Source of the DNA: Mangifera indica
Taxonomy: Eukaryota; Streptophyta; Magnoliopsida; Sapindales; Anacardiaceae
Length of the DNA: 64,000 bases
Assembly: GCF_011075055.1 (NCBI RefSeq)
Contig: NC_058145.1
Span: 10,847,894-10,911,893, forward strand
Direction of reading: 5' to 3'
In this document: in pieces, positions 10,801 to 21,371 of the stretch
Position numbering within the stretch: position 1 is the first letter of the stretch
Layout of the letters: the number at the start of each line of letters is the position of its first letter
Program-made: the position numbers and the translations under genes
The notes under the pieces: model-generated
Database searches by the model: none
What the model saw: only the letters and a program-made list of their open reading frames with translations
What the model was told of the DNA's origin: nothing

Positions 10801-13800
10801 ATGAGTATTTTTCTTTGGTTCATAGAAAAAAAGATAAAAATGACAATAATAGTCCGTAAATTATATTACTGCTTTACAAAATAGTTCATGTGATTGTTGC
10901 TTTGTTACTCTTTAACCTTGAAAAAATTGAGTGGATGGTGGTAGAATTGAGTACTAAAGACAATTGATTTATGCAGTGGGGGGTGAGCCTATTTGCACAA
11001 GATTTCATATTTGATGCTTATAAAATTTCTTTCTTTATATATATAGAAGTTGTCTTTTTAATGAAATTGTTTTGAATATGCCTGATTTTATGCAAGTATG
11101 GTTGATATATACTTTGTTTTGGATATGTGGTTGATGTGTTGGTCTCAAGATTGCATTTTAATCAATTCTTGGTGTTAGATTGTATTTTCTCCTCTTCATT
11201 ATGAGGATTTCTAGTTCATAATTTCACAAAAAGTATACAAGTGACACTTTTTGGCTCTTAGGGGTTTCATTTATTTTAAAACCCAGACAATATGAATTTT
11301 CCAGTGTAGAGTCTTTGGTGCAGATTTACCTATGCACATTTTAGAACTTGTGATGCTTCATGAATATCCTTCTTATGTATGATCTGAGTTCCCAAATTGT
11401 ACATTATGTTTATGTATAAACAAGTTTTTCTCGCCAATCTTAAATGATTATCCCACTTCAAAGCCAAAAATGGATGCAGCCAAAATTTGCTAATCACTGA
11501 GGCTATAAATATCCTGATATAAATATTGCTACTCTACACTCTTTGCAGGTTTAATTAATTATCACTAGAGGAGGGTCATAGTATTGACTATTTCAAGTTT
11601 CTTGCCACCAATTACATTGTTTGCAGGAAATGTGTTGCTGACCATGTTCAGATATCATCTTGTCAGGTCTTATTTGTTTAATAATAATGTTTCATAGAAA
11701 TCAATGCTTTATTTTTCAGGTTGCTGCTCTTGGTGCTGTTAGCAACATAGTGGTTGATCTTACAACTTGTAGGTCAACATTTTTTCGGTTTGGAGGCGTG
11801 AAACAGCTTGTTCAGTTATCAAAATCAATGGATGCAACAATCAGGCTAAATGCTTTATGGGCTTTGAGGAATTTAATGTTCCTAGCAGAAAATAAGTGTA
11901 AGGAAGAAGTATTTACAGAGCTTACTGCACCCTTATTAGCAAGTCTTATCTGTGGTAATAAACATATTCTATTTGTGACAATTCATATTCTATTTAACTG
12001 ATATTTCGCTTTTAAAAGTAAGCCACCATTCTATTTTTGTTACAATTCAGACCCTGAATCTTTTGTTCAAGAGCAAGCTCTAGCCTTTGCTCGTAACCTT
12101 ATTGATGGATGTATAGACTCTGTTGAGTATATGTTTGCTGAAGACGGTATTATATTTGATGCTGTTGGAAGACAATTAAAGAGTGTTTCGAAAGCTGAAA
12201 TTGCGATACAGTTTAGAAGTCTTTTCTCTGGGAAGGTTGAAATGATTTTTGGAAACTTAATTTTTATTAAGAATGATAAGGAGGAGTGCCTTATTAGGTT
12301 TTTTTTTTTTTTTGTGAGTTGTTTTACTGCTAATCCAAAGTGTGACTAGTTATTTAAGGAATCATACACGGAAAAATATAAGATACTTATCAGGTTTGCT
12401 TTTCTAGATTGGGAAAATTATGATAGTCATCTTCCATCATGGGTTTAACTCGTGCTTCTGCCAAGGGGATAATTTGTGAAAAGCATCACTCATGTATGGA
12501 TGTCTTATGGAGATATCTAATGTGTGAAGCTGACAAATGTCTCTGCAATATTAGTTTCATTTATTATGAATTAATGGATGATAAGCACATAAAATGCTTG
12601 ATGTGAGGTGGTGTGCTGCCAACATAACTTAATATAGAAGACTGGTGTGATGGGTGTAATGCATGCACTCATTTGTTGTGTAGCAAAACATTACATGTAA
12701 AAAGATTCTAAGATTAATGAAAAATGAAAGAAAGAAGAAAAGAATGTTGAACAAACTGAGCAATAAATTCTAAGAGCTGCTTCAGCTGGTGTATAAAGTA
12801 GAAATAGATTCTTCAATTGTAGAAGGCTTATAGTCCTTAATTTCAATATGTAAAATTCTTGTCTTACTAATCCCAACTGTATTGTTGGGAAAGGAATGAT
12901 TTTGATTATGTATTTGTTAGGATCTCAAATGCAAGATATGGGACTTGGATCCTACATTGGAAAGTATGGGCAACTAATATGGGGTTTATATGGCCTTAGG
13001 CTCTCCCATCTCAATACCTAACTTTTGAGGTGTGGTTCTCCTAAGGTTCGTATCATTTGGTATCAGAGTCATCACCACGTCTCCCAATTGCAATCGTGCG
13101 GCGCGGGTGGTGACGTCGGTATTGCAGTGTTCGCCTGGGGCTAGCAGGGAGTTAGCGCACAGCCAACCCGCGTGGGCATCGGGGTTGCAAAGGATGGTGA
13201 TATGTTAGGATCCCAAGTGCAAAGTATGGGACTTGGATCCCACATTAAAAAGTATGGACAACTAGTGTGGGGTTTATATGTCCTTAGACTCTCCTATCTC
13301 AATAGCTAGCTTTTGAGGTGTGGTTCTCTTAAGGTTTGTATCAGTATTCATGTGAGACATATCTTGAAGCCAAATAATGAATTTTATTTAAATAAAATTG
13401 ACCTGGGTATTTGAGATATTGCATGGAAGAATAAACAGTTGATGCAATGATATTATCGTAGCAAATGTTATCTTATTTATTTTAATATTGTCAATAATTC
13501 TACAACATTCTGTTAGGATTTGATTTGATAATATTTATTATTATGATAATATTATTAATATTAATTGATTAAGTAAATAAATGTTAGGATAATATATTTA
13601 AGATTAAGATGAAATAAAATATTTGAATAATATTTAAATTTGAAAGTTAGATAAGGTATTATAAATAGAGATATTGTATTGGAGGAAAGGGGGAAGAATA
13701 TTGATATTTGGTATTTTGGGCCCTTTGACTAATAGGGGCTACGACCTTAGGCAAAGAGCTGACATCCCTTGTTATCAATTTATTTTATTTAATATTAATA

Positions 13801-15604
13801 ATATTTGTATTGGGTATCTATCAAATTGGTATAAGAGTAATGTAATTCGAGATGGAGAATAGAGTTGATGTAAAAAAGATTTTGGAGATAGTGAAGGAGA
13901 AGTTGGAAGCCATGGAATTCGGATTGGATAATATGGCCAATAAACTTAGGGCAATGAAAGGGTATTCGAAGGAATGGAAGGGGGTTGTGAAAAGCGGGGT
14001 GATTAAGAAGGAAGACAATGAGATCAAAGCTTAGCGATTATTGTCAATGTCTCAGGAAGAAGTCGTAAGAAGAGAGATGATTGAGAAGGAAGACGATGAG
14101 ATCGAAGCTTAACCACCATCACTGTTGTTTGGGGAGAAAGCCATAAAAAGAACAGGGATTGACAAGGAAGGCGAGATCGAGGTTGGATTTGGAATTCTTG
14201 GTGCAACATTAGCAGTGGATGATGATAAATTTGGTAAAAAAAATGGCTACAACATTGGGGGTTTGAAACATATGCGATCGTGTTTAGGACGAATAATGTC
14301 AAAGTGATGTGTTTGGTGATGATGAACAGTATGGGGTTGACTTCTATGATTAATGATGTTAACTTGACTAATGACAAAATAGATTAGATTTTCTCAAATT
14401 AGGTTTGAAGAAATGTAAGAAAAGATTAGGATAAGATTATAATAATATATTTAAGATTTGGATACTATAAATATTTGAATAATATTCAAATGTAAAGTTA
14501 GATAAGGTATTATAAATAGAGATATTGTATTAGAAGAGAGGGGGAAGAATATTGATATTTGATATTTTAGGCAGTCTTTGACTGATAGGGAGGCTACGGC
14601 CTTAGGAGAGGAGCTGACACTTATTAAATATTTGTATTAGGAATCTATCAAATTCTTTGAAAAGGGAACTCCAGAGCTTGACTCTACCCCCAAACAACCA
14701 AACACAAACCCCTCTCCCCCCTCTAAATAAAGAGTCAATATATAACTAAGATCCTTCCTGGTTGATGATAAAAGGATCTTGGTACCTATAAATATGGAAA
14801 AAATTGTAGTTCAACCTTTGATGTTGAATAACAAAAGAAGGATTAATGGTTGTAAACACCCAAACAGATGAAGAAGCACAGATCATAAATTCTCCTGCCT
14901 GCAATGTTATGAATTTTTGTCTTATGGAACTTATTGGGCCGAAAGTTGTATTCTATAATTATAGTTTACACTACTGCTCAAAATGATACTTGAACTTATG
15001 AATATGTTTATACTACTGCTACTGATACGGTCAGATACATGTAGAAATTGTATGTGAATTTCAATTATTTTTTAGCTGCTGAGGACTTATTGTGTTAATG
15101 ATGTGAAATGAAAGGTTGGGAGTGGGCTTGTTTCCTTTTGTCCTCTTGACTTATACAGAGATTCCAAATCCTTGTTATGTAGGGAATGTATGTGCTCAGC
15201 AATGTGTCAACCGGAAAAGAGTATCACAAGGAAGCAGTAATAAATCAACTCCTTTCACATGAAGAGAATGGAACCCAATCCTGTATAATGAAGTTTTTGC
15301 AGAGTAACTGCAGCCAATTACGTACAGCTACTGTTTGGGTTGTGCTAAATCTAATTTGTTCATCAAGTACAGGTGCATTTAGTAGGTTTGTAAGATTAAG
15401 TGATGCTGGCATAGTTTCTCAAATGAAGAATATGGTGAATGATCCCTGCCTGGATGTAAAGGTCCTTAATTTTACATCTCAGTTCGGTTTCCTCTATACT
15501 CATTTAACCTTTACTGCTAACTTTATCTAGTTTATTGTTCGGCACAGCTCCGGGTCAGAACAGCGCTTGTACAATTTACGAATTTTGAGGATGGCTCAAG
15601 ATAG
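7891..15604 (+). CDS. ARMC8-like armadillo-repeat protein (GID/CTLH complex type), with apparent frame breaks
   Basis: Exons: 7891-8294, 8976-9694, 10320-10415, 10500-10583, 11720-11954, 12051-12211, 15183-15461, 15548-15604. The protein (about 660 residues after reconciling frames) is made of ARM/HEAT-like helices: VKLKALRQFKNQIIGN near the start, ALGAVSNIVVDLTT, NALWALRNLMFLAENKCKEE, and NDPCLDVKLRVRTAL before the stop. From memory this matches plant homologues of ARMC8/GID5, scaffold and substrate-binding subunits of the GID/CTLH ubiquitin ligase. Three defects are visible, each equal to one missing base: after KKLMS (about 8038-8043), before FDAGVLKKL (about 9155-9166), and at the exon-6 donor, which reads CAG|TTTAG where CAG|GTTTAG is expected. 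The gene may be a young pseudogene, or the assembly may have single-base deletions. The start ATG follows a CT-rich leader. Intron 6 carries two LTR elements. The region after the stop to about 16.5 kb is probably 3' UTR. Confidence 0.8.
8452..8595. repeat. Short direct repeat in ARMC8-like intron 1
   Basis: A segment of about 35 bases containing GAATGAAGTTAGGA and GAGGTTAATGCATT appears at about 8452-8483 and again at about 8560-8591. It is non-coding and has no known function. Confidence 0.6.
12915..13343 (+). mobile_element. TRIM retroelement (terminal-repeat retrotransposon in miniature), complete
   Basis: Two direct repeats of 141 bases each (12915-13055 and 13203-13343) start TGTTAGG and end GTATCA, so they have the TG...CA form of LTRs. 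I count about 17 differences between them. Two bases after the first LTR is TGGTATCAGAG (13058-13068), the usual plant primer-binding site for initiator-methionine tRNA. The interior is about 147 bases with no coding capacity, and a purine-rich AAAGGATGGTGA lies just before the second LTR. The flanks are GTATT on both sides (12910-12914 and 13344-13348), a perfect 5-bp target-site duplication. It lies in intron 6 of the ARMC8-like gene and depends on an autonomous retrotransposon elsewhere. Confidence 0.93.
13511..14650 (+). mobile_element. Second small LTR element (TRIM/LARD-like) with a gag-like remnant
   Basis: The segments 13511-13823 and about 14414-14650 share a direct repeat that includes GTTAGATAAGGTATTATAAA, a GAAGAATATTGATATTTG stretch and an ATCTATCA end. 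Just after the first copy is TGGTATAAGAG (13827-13837), one base off the usual initiator-tRNA primer site. The interior opens with an ATG frame at 13852 (MENRVDVKKILEIVKEKLEAM...), a charged helical stretch like the start of a retroelement gag, broken by stops at about 14032 and 14110. The first LTR has extra AT-rich sequence. The flanks CATTC and AATTC could be a duplication with one mismatch. It lies about 170 bases from the TRIM, in the same intron. Confidence 0.7.
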
Positions 15605-16559
15605 TTCTTGTTGTATCAAAGCAGAGAAAACTGATGCTGATAGAGTTTCTGGATTTTGGTTTTTACCTTGTTTGTAGGATACTGTTCAGATTTTCTCCGG
15701 AGGCTCCCAACAACATGGTAATGCTTCAGACAAGTTCATTATAATTTAAACGCTAATTCACCATTTTTTTTTTCCTTTATGGTTTAAATATCTTCAAATA
15801 ATTCGATCAATCATCATGTTGGATGTCACATCCTTTCTCTCAACTCTTTTCTTTTGCAGGCCCAACACATTGCTTTGAATTTTTTTGCAGTCAGAAGGGT
15901 TCAAGAGCTATCATTCGTTGTTGGTATTGCCAACCAGGTTACGTTTGTATATCTTATTCCATTGATACGTACATATTTTTTGTCAAATTTTTGTATGTGT
16001 CAGATAGCTGTATAAACTGTATGATTATGTACCATCTGAATTGTATATTGCCTGTGATAGATTGCAGTGGTTTATCCTAACATTTATATGGTCATTTCCG
16101 ACTTCTGTTGTACTATCACGTTGTTTCATTCCTCGTGTTGATTCCTCTTGTCAAAGTTTAACTTGTTGGGTTCACAATATGAAATAACCCTGTTCTAATT
16201 TCTTCTTTTGCTGTTTATCGAACAATCTAACGATTTAATTTTTGTTCTTGGTCTGTTTTTGATGTTCGATTTGATGGTTCAAACTATTAACATTTCTTCG
16301 ATTCATCCATTGTCGTCGGTTGTAAATTTGGTCGAAAATTTGATCTTGATTGAGTGATTTGAATGGACTGTGATATAATATATGATTCTTTAAAATCTAT
16401 GCCAGATGGTAAAAGCAGTGGGTGAATTTTAATTCCTGCATTCCACACCTGCTGAAATAATTAATATTTCAATGGACTATTTTGCAGGTTTAGAATGAAG
16501 CAGCAAATGCCTGGTAACCTTAATTCTTAAGAAAATTCATATTCTATATGTAGATGTAA
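15605..16559 (+). other. Probable 3' untranslated region of the ARMC8-like gene
   Basis: No protein-like frame follows the stop at 15602-15604. There are several potential splice acceptors (for example TTTTGCAG near 15860) and T-rich stretches, so a spliced 3' UTR is possible. No polyadenylation site could be fixed with confidence. Confidence 0.35.
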
Positions 16560-16569
16560 AACTATAATT

Positions 16570-17056
16570 GATCTTACTTTAAGGTGTTTGGTTCCAGAAG
16601 TAAAAAGATTATTCTGATATTCTATTTTTTATTATTTATATTATTTTGTTTGATTGATAAATAATAAAAAATTTTGATAGTAATATAATAAATAATATAA
16701 AAGATATTATAATTACCACCTTCACTAGTGTTAAAAGATTATTAAGGAATCTTAAATTTATTATAATTATATTTTTATTTATTAATTTTTTAAGATAAAA
16801 ATAATTTCAATTTTAATTAATATAATTAGTATCATAAAAAATATTTTAAAATAATTATATTTATTAAAGGTATTAAGATATTAAAATAATATTTTAATAT
16901 TTTTTTATTACATCTAATTAAACATAATAATTATTTATATTTATCAAGTTTAGTAAATAATAATAATAATTTGTATCTAATAATATTTTAAATAATTTAT
17001 CTTTAAAATAATTTTTTATTTTTAGTAATAAAATATTACTTAAACTAAATGTTCTT
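16570..17056. mobile_element. PIF/Harbinger-like MITE, copy 1
   Basis: The segment begins with a GTGTTTGGTTCC-type end and closes with TTACTTAAACTAAATGTTCT, an imperfect inverse of that end. Its AT-rich interior shares ordered blocks with 55,793-56,268, such as TTTATTTATTAATTTTTT, TAAACATAATAATTATTTAT and AATAAAATATTACT, so both are copies of one family. The superfamily is inferred from the better-preserved second copy. It lies between the 3' ends of two convergent genes. Confidence 0.6.
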
Positions 17057-17326
17057 CTCTAAATACAATCGAACATTTTGGCTAAGCTTGTATCAAAGTG
17101 ATCATGTATAGTTTATAAAATTATAATTATAATGAGATTTATGTGTAATATATACACAATTCTCCGGTATACATTTTATTACCTGCTAAAAAAATAATAT
17201 AAATAAAATGACAGTCATGGAATCAAACTAAACTAAACTTGAGGATAACAAAGCAAAGTAATGACTAATCTGAAACAAACAATGAAAACTGGAAAGCCTT
17301 CATTTTGCTGCATTCAACTCCACTCC

Positions 17327-18687
17327 TCAGCCGATCTTCCCTATGTTTGTATCATCTGAAGGCCATATCACCGTCTCGATCAAGCGTTCGCGCATCAACT
17401 CCAGGTTCTCATCGGAGATCTCTTTATATATTTCAGCATGGTTGCATTTCTGAATCAAATAACAGACAAGTGAAAGATGATTTTCTGGGTTCTATTACAT
17501 GTTGAGAAAGAAAAATAAGGCAATTCTGAAATGATTTTCGATACCTTAACCCATTTTCCATATAAATGCAGGCGTGTTATCATTACTCTTTCTGCAAGAT
17601 CTTGCTTCTCCTATAAACAAAAAAAGATTTCAATGATAATAAGATGGCAGAAAAAACGAGATTCTATAAATGAGTTTGTATAATTTGTTTGTATGTATAG
17701 TACTATTCAATAGTAATAGCCAAAAAAAACTTCCCCACCCCGACCTTGCTCCCAACAATCCTGGTTAGAGACCAAAAAGGGGTGATAACTTAACAAGCTA
17801 GGGCAACAGATGAAGGTCGTCAAGCCAGTCTCAGAAATCACCAATCCTATCAATCCAAATGTTCTGGTTTTCGAGACAAGCAGATTTTTCAACAACTGAA
17901 CATTCTCGTTCGATCATTCAAAACTATATGGAACATTTACACCATCTCATACCAAAGAATTTCACTGTAACATTGTTGCACTGGAGTTGCTATGTAAAGA
18001 GCAAAAAGGATTCAGAAACCTACCTTTACAAGAGTTCGAATGAAACGCTTGCCATCTCCAGGTTTATTTGATACAACAAAACTGTTTGAAACAAGGGAAT
18101 CAGAACAGAAATTAGTTTCAGGAAACAATTTCTTTTATTTTCTGTAGCCATTGTTGCTGTAATTACAAACACTTACTCATAAAACCACCTATATTGCGTT
18201 GGATTCATCTCATAGAGCTGGTTCATCACAGTCCTCACTGCTTTATATGTGAAATAGTTCAGAATTTGCTGCAGCCAGTACAGATTTCAGTCAATTCAAA
18301 TAGAAACAAAAAATAATAAAAAAAAAAATTTCTGATCTTCAATTTTCTCACCGTTTTAACATCTTCAAAGCCATCATCATACTGACCTGCAAATTCATTA
18401 ACAATCACAAGCCTTCCATCTCTTCTCTGCTGCTTCATTTTTCTCGAACAATTCTTATTGTAAACTTTATTCCAAATCAACTTCGAAGAAACCCTCCAAT
18501 CCTGCCAAGAATCCACAAACGAACTCCCCATCTCTACTCCTCCTTTGACATGCTTCCTCTTCGCCGAACTCCTCGGCAACGCCAGCTCTCCTCCACTCTT
18601 AGGCAGCGCCGCCGCCTCCACGCACAGACACGGCCCTGCATGTGATTCCACCACCGCCGAACCCACCACCGATATCGCTACCGCCAT
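17327..18687 (-). CDS. RBCX2: Chaperonin-like RbcX protein, chloroplast (Rubisco assembly chaperone)
   Basis: Five exons in transcription order: 18687-18352, 18268-18177, 18081-18024, 17610-17545, 17449-17327; 224 residues. RbcX dimers bind the C-terminal tail of the Rubisco large subunit and promote assembly of the RbcL8 core. Diagnostic plant RbcX blocks are present: QILNYFTYKAVRTV, LYEMNPTQYRWFY, GDGKRFIRTLVKEKQDLAER, MITRLHLYGKW and IYKEISDENLELMRERL. The first 100 or so residues are low-conservation and rich in Ser, Ala and Arg, as expected for a transit peptide. An in-frame ATG 14 codons upstream (18729) is a possible alternative start. The N-terminal GSAVVES...PCLC segment is closer to what I recall of RBCX2 than RBCX1. 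All splice sites are GT/AG and phases agree, so the gene looks intact. Confidence 0.9.
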
Positions 18688-19103
18688 CTCCAACACCACA
18701 ATCACAAACTCAGAATTAGATGAGCACAAAATCGACCAGGTTTTGTTCTAGATCAAATGATAATAACTCAAGAAAATGAGATACCCACAACAAAAAGCAA
18801 GTGGGTATCCAAGAAAATTGGATTTTAAAGCAATTTAGTCAAGATTCAAAAGTTACTTGAGTTCGTGAGGAATGATGGAAAAGTGTTTTCATTATTATTT
18901 TTTTTTCTTATTTTTGGGGTTCTTTTATATTTTTAAAGGTAACATTGAATATAAACCAGACAAATTATAAGGTCCGAAATTCTCCAAGCCAAATCAAAGC
19001 CGGCGCTTTTGAATTTGGGAAAATTGGTTTGATTTTTAAAAAAAATTTTAAACTACTTGAATCTGGTCGGTTTCTCCAGAGTCCAGATTGGTGGGTTTGT
19101 TGA

Positions 19104-19109
19104 CACGTG
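19104..19109. promoter_or_regulatory. G-box (CACGTG) upstream of RbcX
   Basis: The sequence TGACACGTGGT lies about 420 bases upstream of the RbcX start codon. G-boxes with this flank bind bZIP and bHLH factors in light- and ABA-regulated plant promoters. A role here is an inference from position only. Confidence 0.35.
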
Positions 19110-19239
19110 GTAGGATCTAAGAATCTTTGATTGATATTTCGTGAACGTATTCGTTTCAGTTTTGAAGTGCTTCAACAGTACTTAAAAGATTTCTAAATTT
19201 GGTTTTCATTCCCACTCGCAGGATTTGGTCGTGTACTAC

Positions 19240-21371
19240 ACACTTTCAATTTTGGGATTATGGACCATGATTTTAAATCTAGGTAGGTAATCCAAGCAGT
19301 TATCTTATTTATTTATAATTTAATTTATTATTAATTTATAATAAGTTTTTTAAAAATAATATGAAAATAATTAATAGATTTTGCACTTAGATAGAATAAT
19401 CAGAATAAAGATTTTCAATTGCTTTAAAATTTGGCAAAAAAAACAGTTAAGATAATCAAACCTGTAGTGATTAAAACTTATTATTTCTAAAAAATGATAA
19501 TTATTTATTTAATCTCAATAAAATAATTAAATAAAAAAATATCTTAATCTCATGATTCTTCAAATCATTGTCTAAAAAAGATATTTCAATTGATATGAGA
19601 TGTCATTACATGATATTTTAAAACTTTAAAAATTAGTCTATTGTGATACGAAAGGTTAAAACCAAAGTTCTTCATGCTTTATAAAACACTTATTTCAATG
19701 AATATAAGATGTCTTTTTTTCTTTTTTTTAATTTTATTTTTTGTTTTATATTTTTTTATAGGCCTTTAAAAATTAATCCAACTTAATATAAAATAACCAA
19801 ATTACTTTATAGGTTTATAATTTATTTTCATAAAACTGAGACTAATTACTTCATAGGTAATTACAACATTTTTTGATTTCTAAAGATTGTAAAGTTTAAT
19901 GGAGATTTAATTTTTGGAAAAAAAAAAAAAAAAAACTGTTTTGCACAATTCTTCCTTCCAACTAAATAAATGGTTTCAGTGAAATTGTTGCATATGTTAT
20001 TATAAAAAATAAAAATTAGTCCACTTATTTCTTGATAAGAGATGCAAATTAAAAAGAAAGCTTTAAAATTTCAGTTTTTTTAAATACATTTTTAAAAATT
20101 TGAATATAAAAAAAAATACTTGGAAATTGATAATTTTATTATAAATCAAATGCAAAATAAATAAAAATGAAAATTTGCTTGAAATTGAAATCCACGCCCC
20201 TTGAAAGGCGAGTGGGAACAAAAATTATTTTTCACTTTTAGAATCTTCAAGGAGAGAAATAGATTCCACGCTTCTTACAAGGCAAAAAGTCGTATCGGTT
20301 GCCTCCCTCACCCAGCCACAAAAATACCTTTTCCTTTTTTTTTTTAAATTAAAAATTTAAGGCCAAAAGATTTATTCCCACGTTAGGTTTAGTATGTTTT
20401 AGCAAAATGGCTTGGGCTTGGGCTTGGGCTAGGCTGGGCTGGCCAGTAATTTACCATTTAGCCCAAAATGGCCCATTTTGCAAAATTCCCCACCCAAAAC
20501 AGCCTAATTCTACGATCCCAATTATAATGAATTTAATGTGATTTAAAATAATAATAATAATAATTTAGCCTATTACATTGTCAAACATATTTAATATCTC
20601 ATGAGATTTTTTCTTTTAAATTATTCGTGGTTTTATACTTTATTAATTTCAAAATTAAAAAAAAAAAAGATATTACAAAATAATTATTTTACATCTCTAA
20701 ACTATATAATTTTTTCACATCAAAGTGATTGATTATTTGATTGAGACATTAAAATTTCAAAAATATATAATTTGATCATATTGAGGTTAACAAATATAGA
20801 ATATAAATACAATTTTTCTAATAAATAAGTTCAATAATTTTTTTCGATGTAAAGTTTGATAAATGACAAATTTTTAATTTGAAAAAGTTATTTTTTATTT
20901 ATTTTTTAAAATTAACTATTAATTTTAACAGTTGATGGTATTTATTTATATTATTTTTTAAAATATTATAATAAAATTAATATTACTTATATTTTTATTA
21001 GTATAAACAAATTGTCTTTAATTTTAATGAATTAAAATTAGACGTCGTCAATGATAAATTTAATTGATGATGATTACTAAATTTTATTTTACTTTTATAA
21101 TTTTTATTAAAATTAATATAAATTAAGACTAAAAATAATATTTAATAAAAATTTGGGATTATAGTTTTATAAACCTTGGAAAAATTAATTTTTTTAATTT
21201 TAAATTCTATATAACCCGAATTAAAAAAAATTAAAACCGAAACGGAGTCGTTTCTTCTTGGTTCTTCCAGTAAGTACATTTACCACCGGCTCACATCATC
21301 ACGTCAACTCCCAAAGCATATGAATTGAAGCCCCAGACAAACACGAACAAAGTCAATCAGATTCTCCGAGG
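19240..21371. other. AT-rich divergent intergenic region
   Basis: This stretch separates the minus-strand RbcX gene from the plus-strand RRM gene and must hold both promoters at its edges. The interior is AT-rich with homopolymer runs. Around 20,410-20,475 there is a small cluster of GGGCTT/GGGCT and GGCCCA-type motifs; TGGGC(C/T) motifs can act as TCP-factor site II elements, but these are about 900 bases from the nearest gene start. No protein-like frame was found. Confidence 0.4.

Noticed and set aside
18545..18751. Plus-strand frame opposite RbcX exon 1
   Set aside because: It is a shadow of the RbcX exon; splice structure and family motifs support only the minus strand.
20408..20475. 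GGGCTT repeats as a possible promoter or telomere-like array
   Set aside because: The cluster is short, irregular and about 900 bases from the nearest gene start, so no role can be supported.
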